Shown: positions 1-7,908, numbered from the stretch's first letter. The stretch: DNA of 27,168 nucleotides from Prevotella sp. (GCA_017442765.1 JAFRZC010000191.1:1-27168); one strand, 5' to 3'. Numbers and translations are program-made. The notes: a model not told the origin generated them from the sequence alone.

Positions 1-18
1 GATTCTCAGTTCACTCAT
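1..18 (-). CDS. murD: possible start of murD (partial, runs off window)
   Basis: On the minus strand an ATG at 18-16 opens a frame reading MSELRI to the window edge. In dcw clusters murD (UDP-N-acetylmuramoylalanine--D-glutamate ligase) usually follows mraY, so position and strand fit. Only six codons are visible, so the identity rests on gene order alone. Confidence 0.4.
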
Positions 19-31
19 AGTTTAATATCAT

Positions 32-67
32 AGGACTTATGGGACCTATAGGACTTATAAGACCTAT
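32..67. repeat. 9-bp tandem repeat, four units, between mraY and the next gene
   Basis: Four consecutive 9-mers read AGGACTTAT, GGGACCTAT, AGGACTTAT and AAGACCTAT, followed by AG. The spacing is exact. Related degenerate units occur at about 13254-13290, so this looks like a dispersed microsatellite type and not part of a gene. It fills the gap between mraY and the putative murD start. Confidence 0.75.
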
Positions 68-75
68 AGTGGCCT

Positions 76-1344
76 TTACCTTATCTTCAGTGTTACGATG
101 GCGAGGGCCGCCATGATGATGGTCACGATCCAGAAGCGGACGGTTATCTTCGACTCCAGCCAGAAACCCTTGGGCCAGTTGATGAGGACCTTGAAGTCAG
201 GCGGCAACTGGCCGGGGGCTACGCGTAAGGTGTCGTGGAGGGGCGCACGCTTGATGACGCGCCACTTCTCTCCGCGGCGGTTGCCCCGCTTGGCATAGTT
301 GGTCTGCGCCAGCACGCTGATGCTTTCCATGAAGAAGACGAAGCAGAGCAGGGGCAGGAGCAGCTCCTTGTGTATGATGATGGCTGTGACGCCGATGATG
401 CCGCCGATGGCCAGGCTTCCGGTGTCGCCCATGAAGACCTGTGCGGGATAGGCATTGTACCAGAGGAAGCCGATCATGGCTCCGATGAACGCGCAGAGAA
501 AAACCACCAGCTCCTGTGCGCCGGGGATGTACATGATGTTGAGGTAGGCCGCATACTCGATGTGGCTCGACACATAGGCGAGTATTCCCAGTGCCACGCC
601 GATGATGGCCGAGTTGCCGGCGCACATGCCGTCCATGCCGTCGTTCAGGTTGGCTCCGTTCGACACGGCCGTCACGACCAGGATGGTCATCAGCACAAAC
701 AATATCCAACCGGCGGCATTCTTATACTTGCCGCACCACGAGGTGAGCTCGGAGTAGTCGAGATTATGGTTTTTCACAAACGGGATGGTGGTCTTCAGCG
801 ATTTCACCGGCTCCGACTTATGCGTCACCACCGTCTCCACACCCTGGCGTTCGAGCGAGATATTCTCGTTGATTTTAGCATCGGGACTGGCCCAGAGCAC
901 GAGACCGACGATAAGGCCTATCGACACTTGACCCACAATCTTCCAACGACCTTTCAGCCCTTCCTTGTCGTGGCGGAAAATCTTGATGTAGTCGTCGAGA
1001 AATCCCAGAAATCCCAGCCATACGGTAGTAATAATCATCAGAATAAGATAGATATTCCGTGTGCGGCCCAGCAGCAGAACGGGCACCAGAATAGATACGG
1101 CAATGATGATGCCGCCCATCGTGGGCACACCTCTCTTTTTCTCCCCGAACGGATCGATGGCGGTGTCGCGGGCCGCCTCGCCAATCTTCTTGCGACGCAT
1201 GTACTTGATGAACTTCTCGCCAAACCATGCTGAGATGATGAGTGAGAGAATCAACGTGAGCAGCGCACGGAAGGAGATATAGCTCCACATGCGGGCCCCC
1301 GGGATGTCGTATTGCTCTAAAAAGCGGAAGATATAGTATAGCAT
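76..1344 (-). CDS. mraY: phospho-N-acetylmuramoyl-pentapeptide-transferase
   Basis: MraY moves phospho-MurNAc-pentapeptide from UDP onto undecaprenyl phosphate to make lipid I in the inner membrane. The 422-residue product is longer than the roughly 360 of E. coli, with a soluble insertion at about residues 150-210 that I associate with Bacteroidetes members. Visible family motifs are GFLDDYIK (Asp117, Asp118), NLNDGMDG (232-239) and GDTGS (306-310), among about ten hydrophobic segments. The segment equivalent to the conserved HHH motif reads RAPLHDTLR (366-374), so only one of the three histidines is kept. The ATG at 1344 lies 23 bp after murE, inside the dcw operon. Confidence 0.97.
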   Translation of the reverse strand: MLYYIFRFLEQYDIPGARMWSYISFRALLTLILSLIISAWFGEKFIKYMRRKKIGEAARDTAIDPFGEKKRGVPTMGGIIIAVSILVPVLLLGRTRNIYLILMIITTVWLGFLGFLDDYIKIFRHDKEGLKGRWKIVGQVSIGLIVGLVLWASPDAKINENISLERQGVETVVTHKSEPVKSLKTTIPFVKNHNLDYSELTSWCGKYKNAAGWILFVLMTILVVTAVSNGANLNDGMDGMCAGNSAIIGVALGILAYVSSHIEYAAYLNIMYIPGAQELVVFLCAFIGAMIGFLWYNAYPAQVFMGDTGSLAIGGIIGVTAIIIHKELLLPLLCFVFFMESISVLAQTNYAKRGNRRGEKWRVIKRAPLHDTLRVAPGQLPPDFKVLINWPKGFWLESKITVRFWIVTIIMAALAIVTLKIR

Positions 1345-1367
1345 AATCTAACTTTTTTATCGGTTTT

Positions 1368-2843
1368 CTATTGGCTGATAATCTCTCTTACCACCTCGCG
1401 GTCGTCGAAATGGTGTTTCACGCCCTGGATCTCCTGATAGTCCTCATGACCTTTTCCGGCGATTAGGATGACGTCGCCCTTCCCAGCCATCATGCAGGCG
1501 GTGCGGATAGCTTCGCGACGATCGACAATGGAGAGCACTTTCCTCATCTGCTTCTGGTCGAGACCGGCCAGCATGTCGTCGATGATGGCCTGCGGCTCCT
1601 CGAAGCGGGGATTGTCGCTGGTGATGATGACACGGTCGCTCTGGCGGACAGCCTCCTGCGCCATGAGCGGGCGCTTTCCCTTGTCGCGGTTGCCTCCGGC
1701 TCCGCAGACGGTGATGACTTTTCCCTGGCGGCCCTCGAGCACCTCGCGGATGGCGCGGAGCACATTCTCCAGGGCATCGGGCGTATGGGCATAGTCAACG
1801 ACGGCGGTCCAGCCCGCGTCGCTGCGGATGGGCTCAAGGCGACCCGCCACGCTTTTCAGTGTGCTGAGCACGAGGAGGATGTCGTCGGGCTGCTTGCCCA
1901 GCATGCGGGCGGCACCATAGACGCAGAGCAGGTTGCTCACATTGAACTTGCCGATGAACTGCACACCCACCTCACGGCCGTCAACCTCGAGGTACATTCC
2001 CTCGAAATGGCATTCCAAAAGCTTGGCCTTAAAGTCGGCCATGCGCTGTGTGCTGTAGGTTTTCACTTGGGCCTTGGTGTTCTGCACCATGAACATTCCG
2101 TTCTTGTCGTCGGCGTTGATAATGGCAAAGGCCGATTTCGGGAGCATGTCGAAAAAGGCTTTCTTGGCATCGCGATAGTTCTCGAAAGTCTTGTGATAGT
2201 CGAGATGATCGCGGGTGAGATTGGTGAAGAGCCCGCCGGTGAACGTCAGTCCGCCGATGCGCCGCTGGGCAACAGCGTGGCTTGAGCACTCCATGAAGGC
2301 ATACTCGCAACCCTCGGCCACCATCTCGGCCAGCAGACGGTTGAGCTCAATGGCATCGGGTGTGGTGTGAGAGGCTGGCACGGGCCGTTCCTCGATGTAG
2401 TTGCACACCGTGGAGAGCAGGCCGCACTTGTGACCCATCTTCCGGAACATATTATATAATAAGGTGGCGATGGTGGTCTTGCCGTTCGTGCCTGTTACGC
2501 CCACCAGCTTCAGCTTCTTCGACGGCTCGCCATAGAATACCGTTGCTACGGGTCCCACGGCCTCCTCTGTCGATTTCACCACCACGAAGGCGACGGCCTG
2601 CGGACTGGCGGAAGACTGGTTGCGGGCGTCCTCCGGCAATTCCTCACACAGAACGGCCTTCGCGCCTTGCGCTATGGCCTTCGGGATAAACTGATGACCA
2701 TCGACCTGCGTGCCTTTCATAGCAACGAAGAGATGTCCCTCGGCTATGCGCCGCGAGTCGATGTTGACACCCGTTATCTCTACATCGCTATTGCCGATAA
2801 TCTCGACGGGCTTCACATATTTAAGCAGTTCAATGAGCTTCAT
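1368..2843 (-). CDS. murE: UDP-N-acetylmuramoyl-L-alanyl-D-glutamate--2,6-diaminopimelate ligase
   Basis: Cytoplasmic Mur ligase that adds the third stem residue to UDP-MurNAc-L-Ala-D-Glu using ATP. The 491-residue protein has the N-terminal UDP-binding domain, the ATP loop GTNGKTT (118-124), the central [12 protein letters not shown] segment (206-217) with the nearby YRDAKKAFF carrying the candidate carbamylated lysine, and the C-terminal [12 protein letters not shown] stretch (381-391). The specificity motif DNPR (410-413) is the form known to select meso-diaminopimelate over lysine, so the cell wall is predicted to be DAP-type. It lies 20 bp downstream of ftsI and 23 bp upstream of mraY, consistent with cotranscription. 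Confidence 0.97.
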   Translation of the reverse strand: MKLIELLKYVKPVEIIGNSDVEITGVNIDSRRIAEGHLFVAMKGTQVDGHQFIPKAIAQGAKAVLCEELPEDARNQSSASPQAVAFVVVKSTEEAVGPVATVFYGEPSKKLKLVGVTGTNGKTTIATLLYNMFRKMGHKCGLLSTVCNYIEERPVPASHTTPDAIELNRLLAEMVAEGCEYAFMECSSHAVAQRRIGGLTFTGGLFTNLTRDHLDYHKTFENYRDAKKAFFDMLPKSAFAIINADDKNGMFMVQNTKAQVKTYSTQRMADFKAKLLECHFEGMYLEVDGREVGVQFIGKFNVSNLLCVYGAARMLGKQPDDILLVLSTLKSVAGRLEPIRSDAGWTAVVDYAHTPDALENVLRAIREVLEGRQGKVITVCGAGGNRDKGKRPLMAQEAVRQSDRVIITSDNPRFEEPQAIIDDMLAGLDQKQMRKVLSIVDRREAIRTACMMAGKGDVILIAGKGHEDYQEIQGVKHHFDDREVVREIISQ

Positions 2844-2863
2844 AATGCGGTTGTATTATAGAT

Positions 2864-5095
2864 TTAGTTTAATACCAGTTGACAGAGAGAGCCCTTCTTG
2901 ATGGCCGTGCCGTGCGGGAGGCTTTGGCTGATCACCTTTCCGCGTCCCGTGAGATTTACTCTAATGCCTCTACTCTCAAGAAGATAGACGGCATCGCGCG
3001 CACCCATTCCGTGTACATTTGGCACGACATCTTTCTTAGTCGGTTCGCTTTTCGTCAGTGCGGCCTGCTTGTTGCCTTGCCATTGGGCAATGCCCCAGAT
3101 GGGGTCGGGTCGGTTGGTTGCCGCCCAGTTGCTGGTGTAGTTGAAGCCAAGGTGAGACAGCACGCTCTCCGCGGCCAGCATATTGCCGCTTTTGATTTCG
3201 GGCAACATTGCAGATGCGGCATCGTGGGAGTCGCTCACGTCGAGCTTCAGACTTTGGGCCATGATGCCCTCGGCAATCTCGCGGAACACGACACCGGCCA
3301 TGCCGCCGCCCGAAGCGGGTAATCCCGACTTCTGGATGCAGACAATGCAGGAGTAGCGCGGCGCATCGGACGGGAAATAACCGGCGAAGGACACGAGATA
3401 CTGCATGGTGCCGCTGTGGTAGCCGCCCGAGCCATGTGAAATCTGTGCGGTTCCAGTTTTACCGGCAATGCCGAAGTCGCCGTGTTTCAGCTTTCCTACA
3501 ATCTTTGCCGTGCCTTGCTTCACAACCAGCTCAAGCTGTTCCTGTGTCTTTTTGATGGTCAGAGGCTTGGCGATTCGTTCGCGCATGACGACGGGCGGGA
3601 ACTCTTTAATCACCTCGCCGTCTTTCATCACCTTCTTGACAAATCGCGGCTGCATCATCTTTCCACCGTTGGCAATGGCGTTATAGAAAGTGATCGTAGA
3701 GATGGGAGGAACCTGCGTCTCATAGCCTATCGACATCCAGGGAAGGGCCGTGTTGCTCCAGTTGGCCCAGTGCTTGCCGGTCTTGTCTTTCTTTGGCATA
3801 CGAATACGTGCCTTTGTAGAGCCCGGAATGGGCAGGCTCAGGTCGTCGGCAAGCCCCAGACGATAGATTCCCTCGACGAATTTCTCGGGATGGCTGTGAT
3901 AGTTCTGGTCAATGATACGGCTGATGCCGATGTTAGAGCTTTTCTGGAGAGCCTTGCCGAAATTGATGGTGCCGTATCCGCCGCGTGTCCAGTTGTGGTC
4001 TTTCATCGTCCGCTTGTACATATCCCATTTGCCATTGCCTGTGGCCACGACAGTGGAAGTGTCGGCCACACCGTCGTCGAGTGCCACCATGAAACTGGCC
4101 GTCTTGAACACCGAGCCCGGCTCGAGCAAGTCGCTGACGGCATGGCTGTCGATTTCGCGGTATTCGCCATCGTCGCATCGTTGCATATTGACAATGGCTT
4201 TCACATCGCCAGTAGCCACCTCCATGACGATGGCCACGCCGACGTTGCCGCCAATCAGTTTCAGTTCCTCTATGACGGCACGCTCGGCCAAGTCTTGCAT
4301 ACCCACGTCGATGGTGGTGATGATGTCGCAGCCGTCGGTGGCAGGCCTATCTACGATGTCGAGATTGGTGTTGAGGATCCTGCGTGTGTGCTGTATGCCG
4401 TCCTCTCCCCGCAGGATAGAGTCGTAGTGCAGCTCAAGCCCCGTTCGTGCTTTCCCGCTCGACTTAAAGACATCGCCCACGGTGCGCTGTGCGAGCGAGC
4501 CGTAAGGACGTTGGCGGGTCTTGTAGATTCTGACATGGAACCCGCTCCGGTAGCAGGCCTTCACACTATAGCCTTCCTCGTCGCGCTCGGAGTTGAAGGG
4601 CATATTGAACACGGGCAGCTGAGTGACCTCGGTAAACGTATTGTAGTCGATGTCTTTTTTCCAGAAGCAATAGTCCTGCTTTCCGTCTTTGCGTGCCTTG
4701 TTGAGCGAGTCGCGGAAAGCCTCTGCGCTGCGCTCAGGGAAAATTGCATGAAGGCCACGGCAGATGGTGTCGAGGTTTGCCTCCCAGATGCTGTCGCCCA
4801 GGCTTTTCTTTGTCTTCCGGTCGATATAGTTGTGCAGTGCCTTGAAGTCCATGTAGAGCCTATATTTCGGCAGTGAGGAGGCGATGAGCTGTCCGTCGGA
4901 GGAGTAGATGTTTCCCCGCGTGGCGGGTATGGGCTCGTTATCCACTTTCACACGGTTGGCCACTTTTGCCCAGTAGTCTTTCTTCGCTGTCATGATGTAG
5001 GCGGTTTTTGCCACGACGGCGACAGCGACAACCGACATCATGATAGCGATAAAGCTATAGCGCGGCATGATTCTCTTGTGATTGAACTTACTCAT
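2864..5095 (-). CDS. ftsI: septal peptidoglycan transpeptidase (class B PBP, FtsI/PBP3) with PASTA domain
   Basis: Class B penicillin-binding protein that cross-links septal peptidoglycan in the periplasm. The 743 residues comprise a short cytoplasmic tail, one membrane anchor (about 14-35), a dimerisation domain beginning near PATRGNIYSSDG (57-68), and the transpeptidase domain with SVFK (Ser328 nucleophile, Lys331), SSN (386-388) and KTG (546-548). A single C-terminal PASTA domain (about 683-743) starts at VVPNVHGM; such tails are known in Gram-positive and Bacteroidetes division PBPs but not in E. coli FtsI. The ATG at 5095 overlaps the ftsL-like stop by 4 bp (ATGA), indicating translational coupling. 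All catalytic motifs are intact. Confidence 0.96.
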   Translation of the reverse strand: MSKFNHKRIMPRYSFIAIMMSVVAVAVVAKTAYIMTAKKDYWAKVANRVKVDNEPIPATRGNIYSSDGQLIASSLPKYRLYMDFKALHNYIDRKTKKSLGDSIWEANLDTICRGLHAIFPERSAEAFRDSLNKARKDGKQDYCFWKKDIDYNTFTEVTQLPVFNMPFNSERDEEGYSVKACYRSGFHVRIYKTRQRPYGSLAQRTVGDVFKSSGKARTGLELHYDSILRGEDGIQHTRRILNTNLDIVDRPATDGCDIITTIDVGMQDLAERAVIEELKLIGGNVGVAIVMEVATGDVKAIVNMQRCDDGEYREIDSHAVSDLLEPGSVFKTASFMVALDDGVADTSTVVATGNGKWDMYKRTMKDHNWTRGGYGTINFGKALQKSSNIGISRIIDQNYHSHPEKFVEGIYRLGLADDLSLPIPGSTKARIRMPKKDKTGKHWANWSNTALPWMSIGYETQVPPISTITFYNAIANGGKMMQPRFVKKVMKDGEVIKEFPPVVMRERIAKPLTIKKTQEQLELVVKQGTAKIVGKLKHGDFGIAGKTGTAQISHGSGGYHSGTMQYLVSFAGYFPSDAPRYSCIVCIQKSGLPASGGGMAGVVFREIAEGIMAQSLKLDVSDSHDAASAMLPEIKSGNMLAAESVLSHLGFNYTSNWAATNRPDPIWGIAQWQGNKQAALTKSEPTKKDVVPNVHGMGARDAVYLLESRGIRVNLTGRGKVISQSLPHGTAIKKGSLCQLVLN

Positions 5096-5586
5096 TTCTC
5101 GGGGACTTGAATTTTAAATGGTGGCTGGTTGGCTGTGTGCAACGTGCTGTCGCTGTTCTGCCGCAACACGTTGAGAACATTGCTTTCGCGGCAGCGCTCG
5201 GTGAGTTCGCTGCTGATGGAGAGGGCACGATACTTTGCCTCCTGGAGCTCCTTGTTGAGCTTGTCAATCTTGATGAGGCTCTGCTGGCAGCTGTATCGAT
5301 TGGTGATGTAGATAATAATGAAGACGGTGATCAGCACGAGCACCCATATCTGCCGGCGGATGGTCGATGTGGTAAGGATGTCGCCGCCAAGAATCTTACG
5401 CAGGGTAAAACTCTTTGACAGCGGAGACTCGTCTTCGGTGGCCTGCTCTTTGATGACCTCGGTGAGGGTGGGGAGGGCGTGCTCCTCTTGAGGCGGTTCC
5501 TGAGCGTTGGGCTTCTCTTGGGCTTTCTCCGTATCGGGAGTCGTCTCAATGGTCACCTTGAGTTCGTTTTGTTTCTCTTCGTTCAT
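5092..5586 (-). CDS. FtsL-like division protein
   Basis: A bitopic protein in the ftsL position between rsmH and ftsI. The 164 residues have a long acidic, Pro/Glu-rich cytoplasmic N-terminus (1-60), one hydrophobic segment (about 79-96), then a periplasmic heptad-like stretch (about 101-135, QQSLIKIDKLNKELQEAK) consistent with a coiled coil. FtsL proteins diverge greatly in sequence, so identification rests on topology, size and synteny. Known FtsL proteins scaffold FtsB and FtsI at the divisome. The stop overlaps the ftsI start (ATGA). In Bacteroidales this product is usually annotated FtsL-like; sequence alone would not prove the role. Confidence 0.85.
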   Translation of the reverse strand: MNEEKQNELKVTIETTPDTEKAQEKPNAQEPPQEEHALPTLTEVIKEQATEDESPLSKSFTLRKILGGDILTTSTIRRQIWVLVLITVFIIIYITNRYSCQQSLIKIDKLNKELQEAKYRALSISSELTERCRESNVLNVLRQNSDSTLHTANQPPFKIQVPEK

Positions 5587-5607
5587 TATTTCTGCAATTC
5601 TGGCTAT

Positions 5608-6522
5608 TCAACATTTTTCTGCGATTCTCAGCTTGGCGCTCCGGCTACGGGGATTCCGCGCAATCTCCTCTTCTGACGGTACAATAGGCTTTGACAATTT
5701 TGTGCTAAACGGACTGCTGACATGTCCGAAGAAGTCTTGTTCTATTTTCCCTTCAATGTTCCCGCTTCGCATGAGGTTCTTCACGATGCGGTCTTCGAGA
5801 GAGTGGTAGGTGATTACCACCAGTCGTCCGCCGGGGCGGAGCAGGGTCGTAGCGGCACTGAGCATGTCGCCGAGGGCTTCCATCTCGCGGTTCACCTCTA
5901 TGCGCAGGGCCTGAAACAGGCGGGCCAGGTCTTTCTTCTCGCGCTCACGCTTGAAAAAGGGGGCAACCACCTCGGCCAGCTGCTGCGTGGTGGCGATGGC
6001 CCGCGTGGCTCTGCTCTTGGCGATGGCGGCGGCAATCTGTCGTGCGTGGTTGAGCTCGCCGTAGTAGTAGAGAATGTCGGCCAGCCGGTCTTCATCGTAG
6101 TTAGCCACGATGTCGGCTGCGGTCTGTCCCGCGCGTTTGTTCATCCGCATGTCGAGCGGAGCGTCTTGCCTGAAGGAGAACCCGCGCCCGGCCTCATCGA
6201 AATGGTGGCTTGAGACACCGAGGTCGGCCAAGACTCCGTCGAGGGCTTCCACGCCATAGTAGCGCATCCAGTTTTTCAAGTAGCGGAAATTGCTGCGCAC
6301 GAAGGTAAACCGACCGTCGCCGGGGATATTCTGCTCGGCATCGGCATCTTGGTCGAAACCGTAGAGACGGCCGTTGTCTGAGAGGTTGCGGAGTATCTCA
6401 CGCGAGTGGCCGCCACCGCCGAATGTCATGTCTGCATAGATGCCGTCGGGCTGAATATTCAGCCCGGCAATGCTCTCTTGAAGGAGCACAGGAACGTGAT
6501 ATGTCGTTGCGGCATTCTCCAT
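5608..6522 (-). CDS. rsmH: 16S rRNA (cytosine(1402)-N(4))-methyltransferase
   Basis: RsmH (MraW) methylates N4 of C1402 in 16S rRNA with S-adenosylmethionine. The 304-residue protein starts with the family opening YHVPVLLQESI, has the SAM-binding motif YADMTFGGGGHS (29-40), LADLGVSSHHFD (98-109), and the late ALRIEVNRE and TYHSLEDRIVK segments. Length is normal. The start at 6522 is preceded by GGATAGAGGAGAG, which would serve as ribosome binding region. That stretch is the edge of a dispersed GC-rich palindrome (6533-6572) filling the whole gap to mraZ. It is followed 21 bp later by the ftsL-like gene. Confidence 0.97.
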   Translation of the reverse strand: MENAATTYHVPVLLQESIAGLNIQPDGIYADMTFGGGGHSREILRNLSDNGRLYGFDQDADAEQNIPGDGRFTFVRSNFRYLKNWMRYYGVEALDGVLADLGVSSHHFDEAGRGFSFRQDAPLDMRMNKRAGQTAADIVANYDEDRLADILYYYGELNHARQIAAAIAKSRATRAIATTQQLAEVVAPFFKREREKKDLARLFQALRIEVNREMEALGDMLSAATTLLRPGGRLVVITYHSLEDRIVKNLMRSGNIEGKIEQDFFGHVSSPFSTKLSKPIVPSEEEIARNPRSRSAKLRIAEKC

Positions 6523-6532
6523 CTCTCCTCTA

Positions 6533-6572
6533 TCCGGCCTACCCCCGACCCCTCCCTAAAGGGAAGGGAGCA
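6533..6572 (-). repeat. GC-rich dispersed palindrome, copy A (mraZ end / rsmH leader)
   Basis: Read on the minus strand this 40-bp segment matches 21855-21894 on the plus strand at 37 of 40 positions. It holds the hairpin core CCCTTCCC-TTTA-GGGAGGGG. On its mraZ side lies a pyrimidine tail with the heptamer CTCCTCT at 6573, 6580 and 6594 (plus strand). The repeat encodes the stop and last residues of MraZ and forms the rsmH leader. Confidence 0.8.
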
Positions 6573-7044
6573 CTCCTCTCTCCTCTATTTTCTCTCCTCT
6601 ATCCTCACTCATGACATCTTCCAGCGCGCGTCCGAAGTCTTCCGCTTCCATGAACGGCTTTCCGCTGCCGTCGTTGCTCCATATCTCGATGGTGTCGCCC
6701 ATGCCGATGAACTTCACGTTCTGCTCAATGCCTGCCATCTTCAGATAGCGTCGCGGGATGAGGAACCGGCCGTTTCCGTCGAGTGCTACCATCTCCACGT
6801 CGCTCACGAACTGGCGGAAGATGAGCTGGTGCTGCTGGTTCCAGCGCGAGAGGCGCGACCGCAGCAGATCCATCTGCTCGTTCCATACCTGCTCGGGATA
6901 GAGCACGAGGCACGACTGGAACACGTCCTTGCGCAGCACGAGGCTCTCGCTGCCCGATGCCTGCAGCACCTTCCGGAAGGCTGCCGGCAGGAAAACGCGA
7001 CCCTTCGTGTCGGTCTTGGCTTCTATATTTCCTAAAAAACGCAT
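6556..7044 (-). CDS. mraZ: transcriptional regulator and dcw cluster head protein MraZ
   Basis: MraZ is an AbrB-fold DNA-binding protein with two tandem SpoVT/AbrB-like half domains and is known to repress its own dcw operon. Both DxxxGR signatures are visible: KTDTKGRVFLP near residues 10-20 and ALDGNGRFLIPRRYL near 93-107. The product is 162 residues. The last dozen (EDRGEKIEERGVLPSL) are translated from the heptamer tail and palindrome of a dispersed repeat and do not look like native MraZ sequence. It is the first gene of the minus-strand operon, with a plausible operator at 7102-7126 and -7 box at 7085-7092. Confidence 0.96.
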   Translation of the reverse strand: MRFLGNIEAKTDTKGRVFLPAAFRKVLQASGSESLVLRKDVFQSCLVLYPEQVWNEQMDLLRSRLSRWNQQHQLIFRQFVSDVEMVALDGNGRFLIPRRYLKMAGIEQNVKFIGMGDTIEIWSNDGSGKPFMEAEDFGRALEDVMSEDRGEKIEERGVLPSL

Positions 7045-7084
7045 AGGTGTACCTCTTTTTATTTTTCAAAATTGGATTTGGGGT

Positions 7085-7092
7085 CAAAATTA
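7085..7092 (-). promoter_or_regulatory. candidate -7 box of the mraZ/dcw promoter
   Basis: On the minus strand this reads TAATTTTG, matching the Bacteroidetes sigma-ABfr -7 consensus TAnnTTTG. It lies 41 bp upstream of the mraZ ATG. No clear -33 TTTG is present; the MraZ box occupies that interval. Confidence 0.5.
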
Positions 7093-7101
7093 CAAATTTT
7101 T

Positions 7102-7126
7102 CTCCACTTTCCTCCACTTTCCCCCA
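7102..7126 (-). promoter_or_regulatory. candidate MraZ box: three direct repeats at 10-bp period
   Basis: On the minus strand the motif TGGGG, then TGGAG, then TGGAG recurs exactly every 10 bp with GAAAG as both spacers. Known MraZ operators are direct repeats of TGGGN separated by 5 bp (E. coli), and mycoplasma MraZ sites carry AAAGTG. This site has both features. It lies just upstream of the -7 box, where bound MraZ would block the promoter of its own operon. Confidence 0.65.
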
Positions 7127-7292
7127 CATTTTTTTTCAAAAAGCGAAAAAAAGTTCTAAAAACCGCGTTTTTTTGCACATTAAGCCAAAAATGAGCATTA
7201 ATTTTGACGATACGGGCAGGATGTTCTGCCGTCACGGGATGTAAAAAAATCTTAATCCCGCAGGTGAACGGTCGATTGTTCGCCAGTGGAAG

Positions 7293-7319
7293 TGTTAAAA
7301 CGCATATTTCGTTTTAACA
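7293..7319. repeat. inverted repeat TGTTAAAACG / CGTTTTAACA
   Basis: Perfect 10-bp arms flank a 7-bp loop. Similar TTAAAAY hairpins occur at 7633-7668, 13117-13148 and 13505-13530, always near the palindrome arrays. This copy lies just before the first array, far from any gene end, so it is not a simple terminator. Confidence 0.65.
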
Positions 7320-7325
7320 TTTGCC

Positions 7326-7512
7326 AAAAGACCTTCAGACGGGCGAAAATCGGTTTTCGGAGGGCGAAAACGGGCTGTCAGTTTGCGAAACATATATGTT
7401 TCACCTCCCAAATCATGGTCTTTTGCATCCCGAAAGACCGTCTTTCACCACCCGAAACATATATCTTTCACAAGCGAGAGGTATATGTTTCAGAAATGAG
7501 AGGTGAGAGGCG
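7326..7512. repeat. palindrome array 1: about nine modules at 21-23 bp period
   Basis: Short modules with a GAAA-like left half and a TTTC-like right half begin near 7345, 7366, 7387, 7409, 7432, 7454, 7476 and 7498, with a weaker one at 7326. Spacings are 21, 21, 22, 23, 22, 22 and 22 bp. Best modules are GAAACATATATGTTTC (7387), a perfect 16-bp palindrome, and GAAAGACCGTCTTTC (7432). Several modules also occur in array 2. There is no constant long repeat or unique spacer as in CRISPR. Confidence 0.75.
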
Positions 7513-7632
7513 AGGGGCGAGAAGCTCTGTATGTCGCTGTGGCACAGTGATTTCCGTGCCGTCCTCGCTGTGTCCTTATCTCCGTCTCGGCGGGCAACAG
7601 TCCCACCGCACTGCTTTCGTGCGATTACAGAC

Positions 7633-7668
7633 GTTAAAATTCCCGCCCGCAATCCGCCGGATTTTAAC
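7633..7668. repeat. inverted repeat GTTAAAAT / ATTTTAAC
   Basis: Eight-bp arms (7633-7640 and 7661-7668) flank a GC-rich 20-bp centre. Same arm type as 7293-7319 and the hairpins near 13117 and 13505. Together with 7293-7319 it brackets array 1. Confidence 0.5.
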
Positions 7669-7876
7669 ATTTGTCTTTCCGGGGGACATCGCGAGGCGAT
7701 CTACCCCGTTTCGGCGTAAAATTTTATCAGGCGGAAGGCGGAAAACAGGCAAGACAGTCGGGCTGTAAACCAGGAAAATGCAGGGAAACTCCATATAACA
7801 GCTACTTTTTTCGAGTAAAAAACACAAAAAAGTAACATTTTTTAGTGAAAAAGTGCAATTTCTAAAAAAGAAATGT

Positions 7877-7884
7877 TATTTTTG
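7877..7884 (+). promoter_or_regulatory. candidate -7 box for the glsA-glsB operon
   Basis: TATTTTTG matches TAnnTTTG and lies 25 bp upstream of the ATG at 7909. A -33 TTTG is not obvious at the expected spacing; the upstream sequence is very A/T-rich. Confidence 0.5.
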
Positions 7885-7908
7885 CAAGTTGTTAGCGTTA
7901 TTTGAAAA

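Larger units (their letters stand above)
7127..7908. other. long non-coding divergent region between mraZ and glsA
   Basis: About 780 bp with no convincing gene. The open frames across it (for example 7286-7768) are repeat-driven and have no recognisable protein features. It holds a homopolymer-rich stretch next to mraZ, a TGTTAAAACG hairpin at 7293-7319, a palindrome array at 7326-7512, a second GTTAAAAT/ATTTTAAC pair at 7633-7668, and the glsA promoter near 7877. Confidence 0.7.

Noticed and set aside
3482..4876. Long plus-strand open frame (464 codons) opposite ftsI
   Set aside because: Antisense shadow of a fully motif-bearing ftsI gene in GC-rich DNA; its translation has no recognisable domain.
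7326..7512. CRISPR array
   Set aside because: The units are short, variable palindromes with only about 6 bp between them. There is no constant 28-37 bp repeat, no unique spacers and no cas genes.
7286..7768. 160-codon plus-strand frame in the mraZ-glsA gap
   Set aside because: It runs through palindrome array 1 and a TTAAAAT hairpin; the product is low-complexity with no domain or good ribosome binding site.
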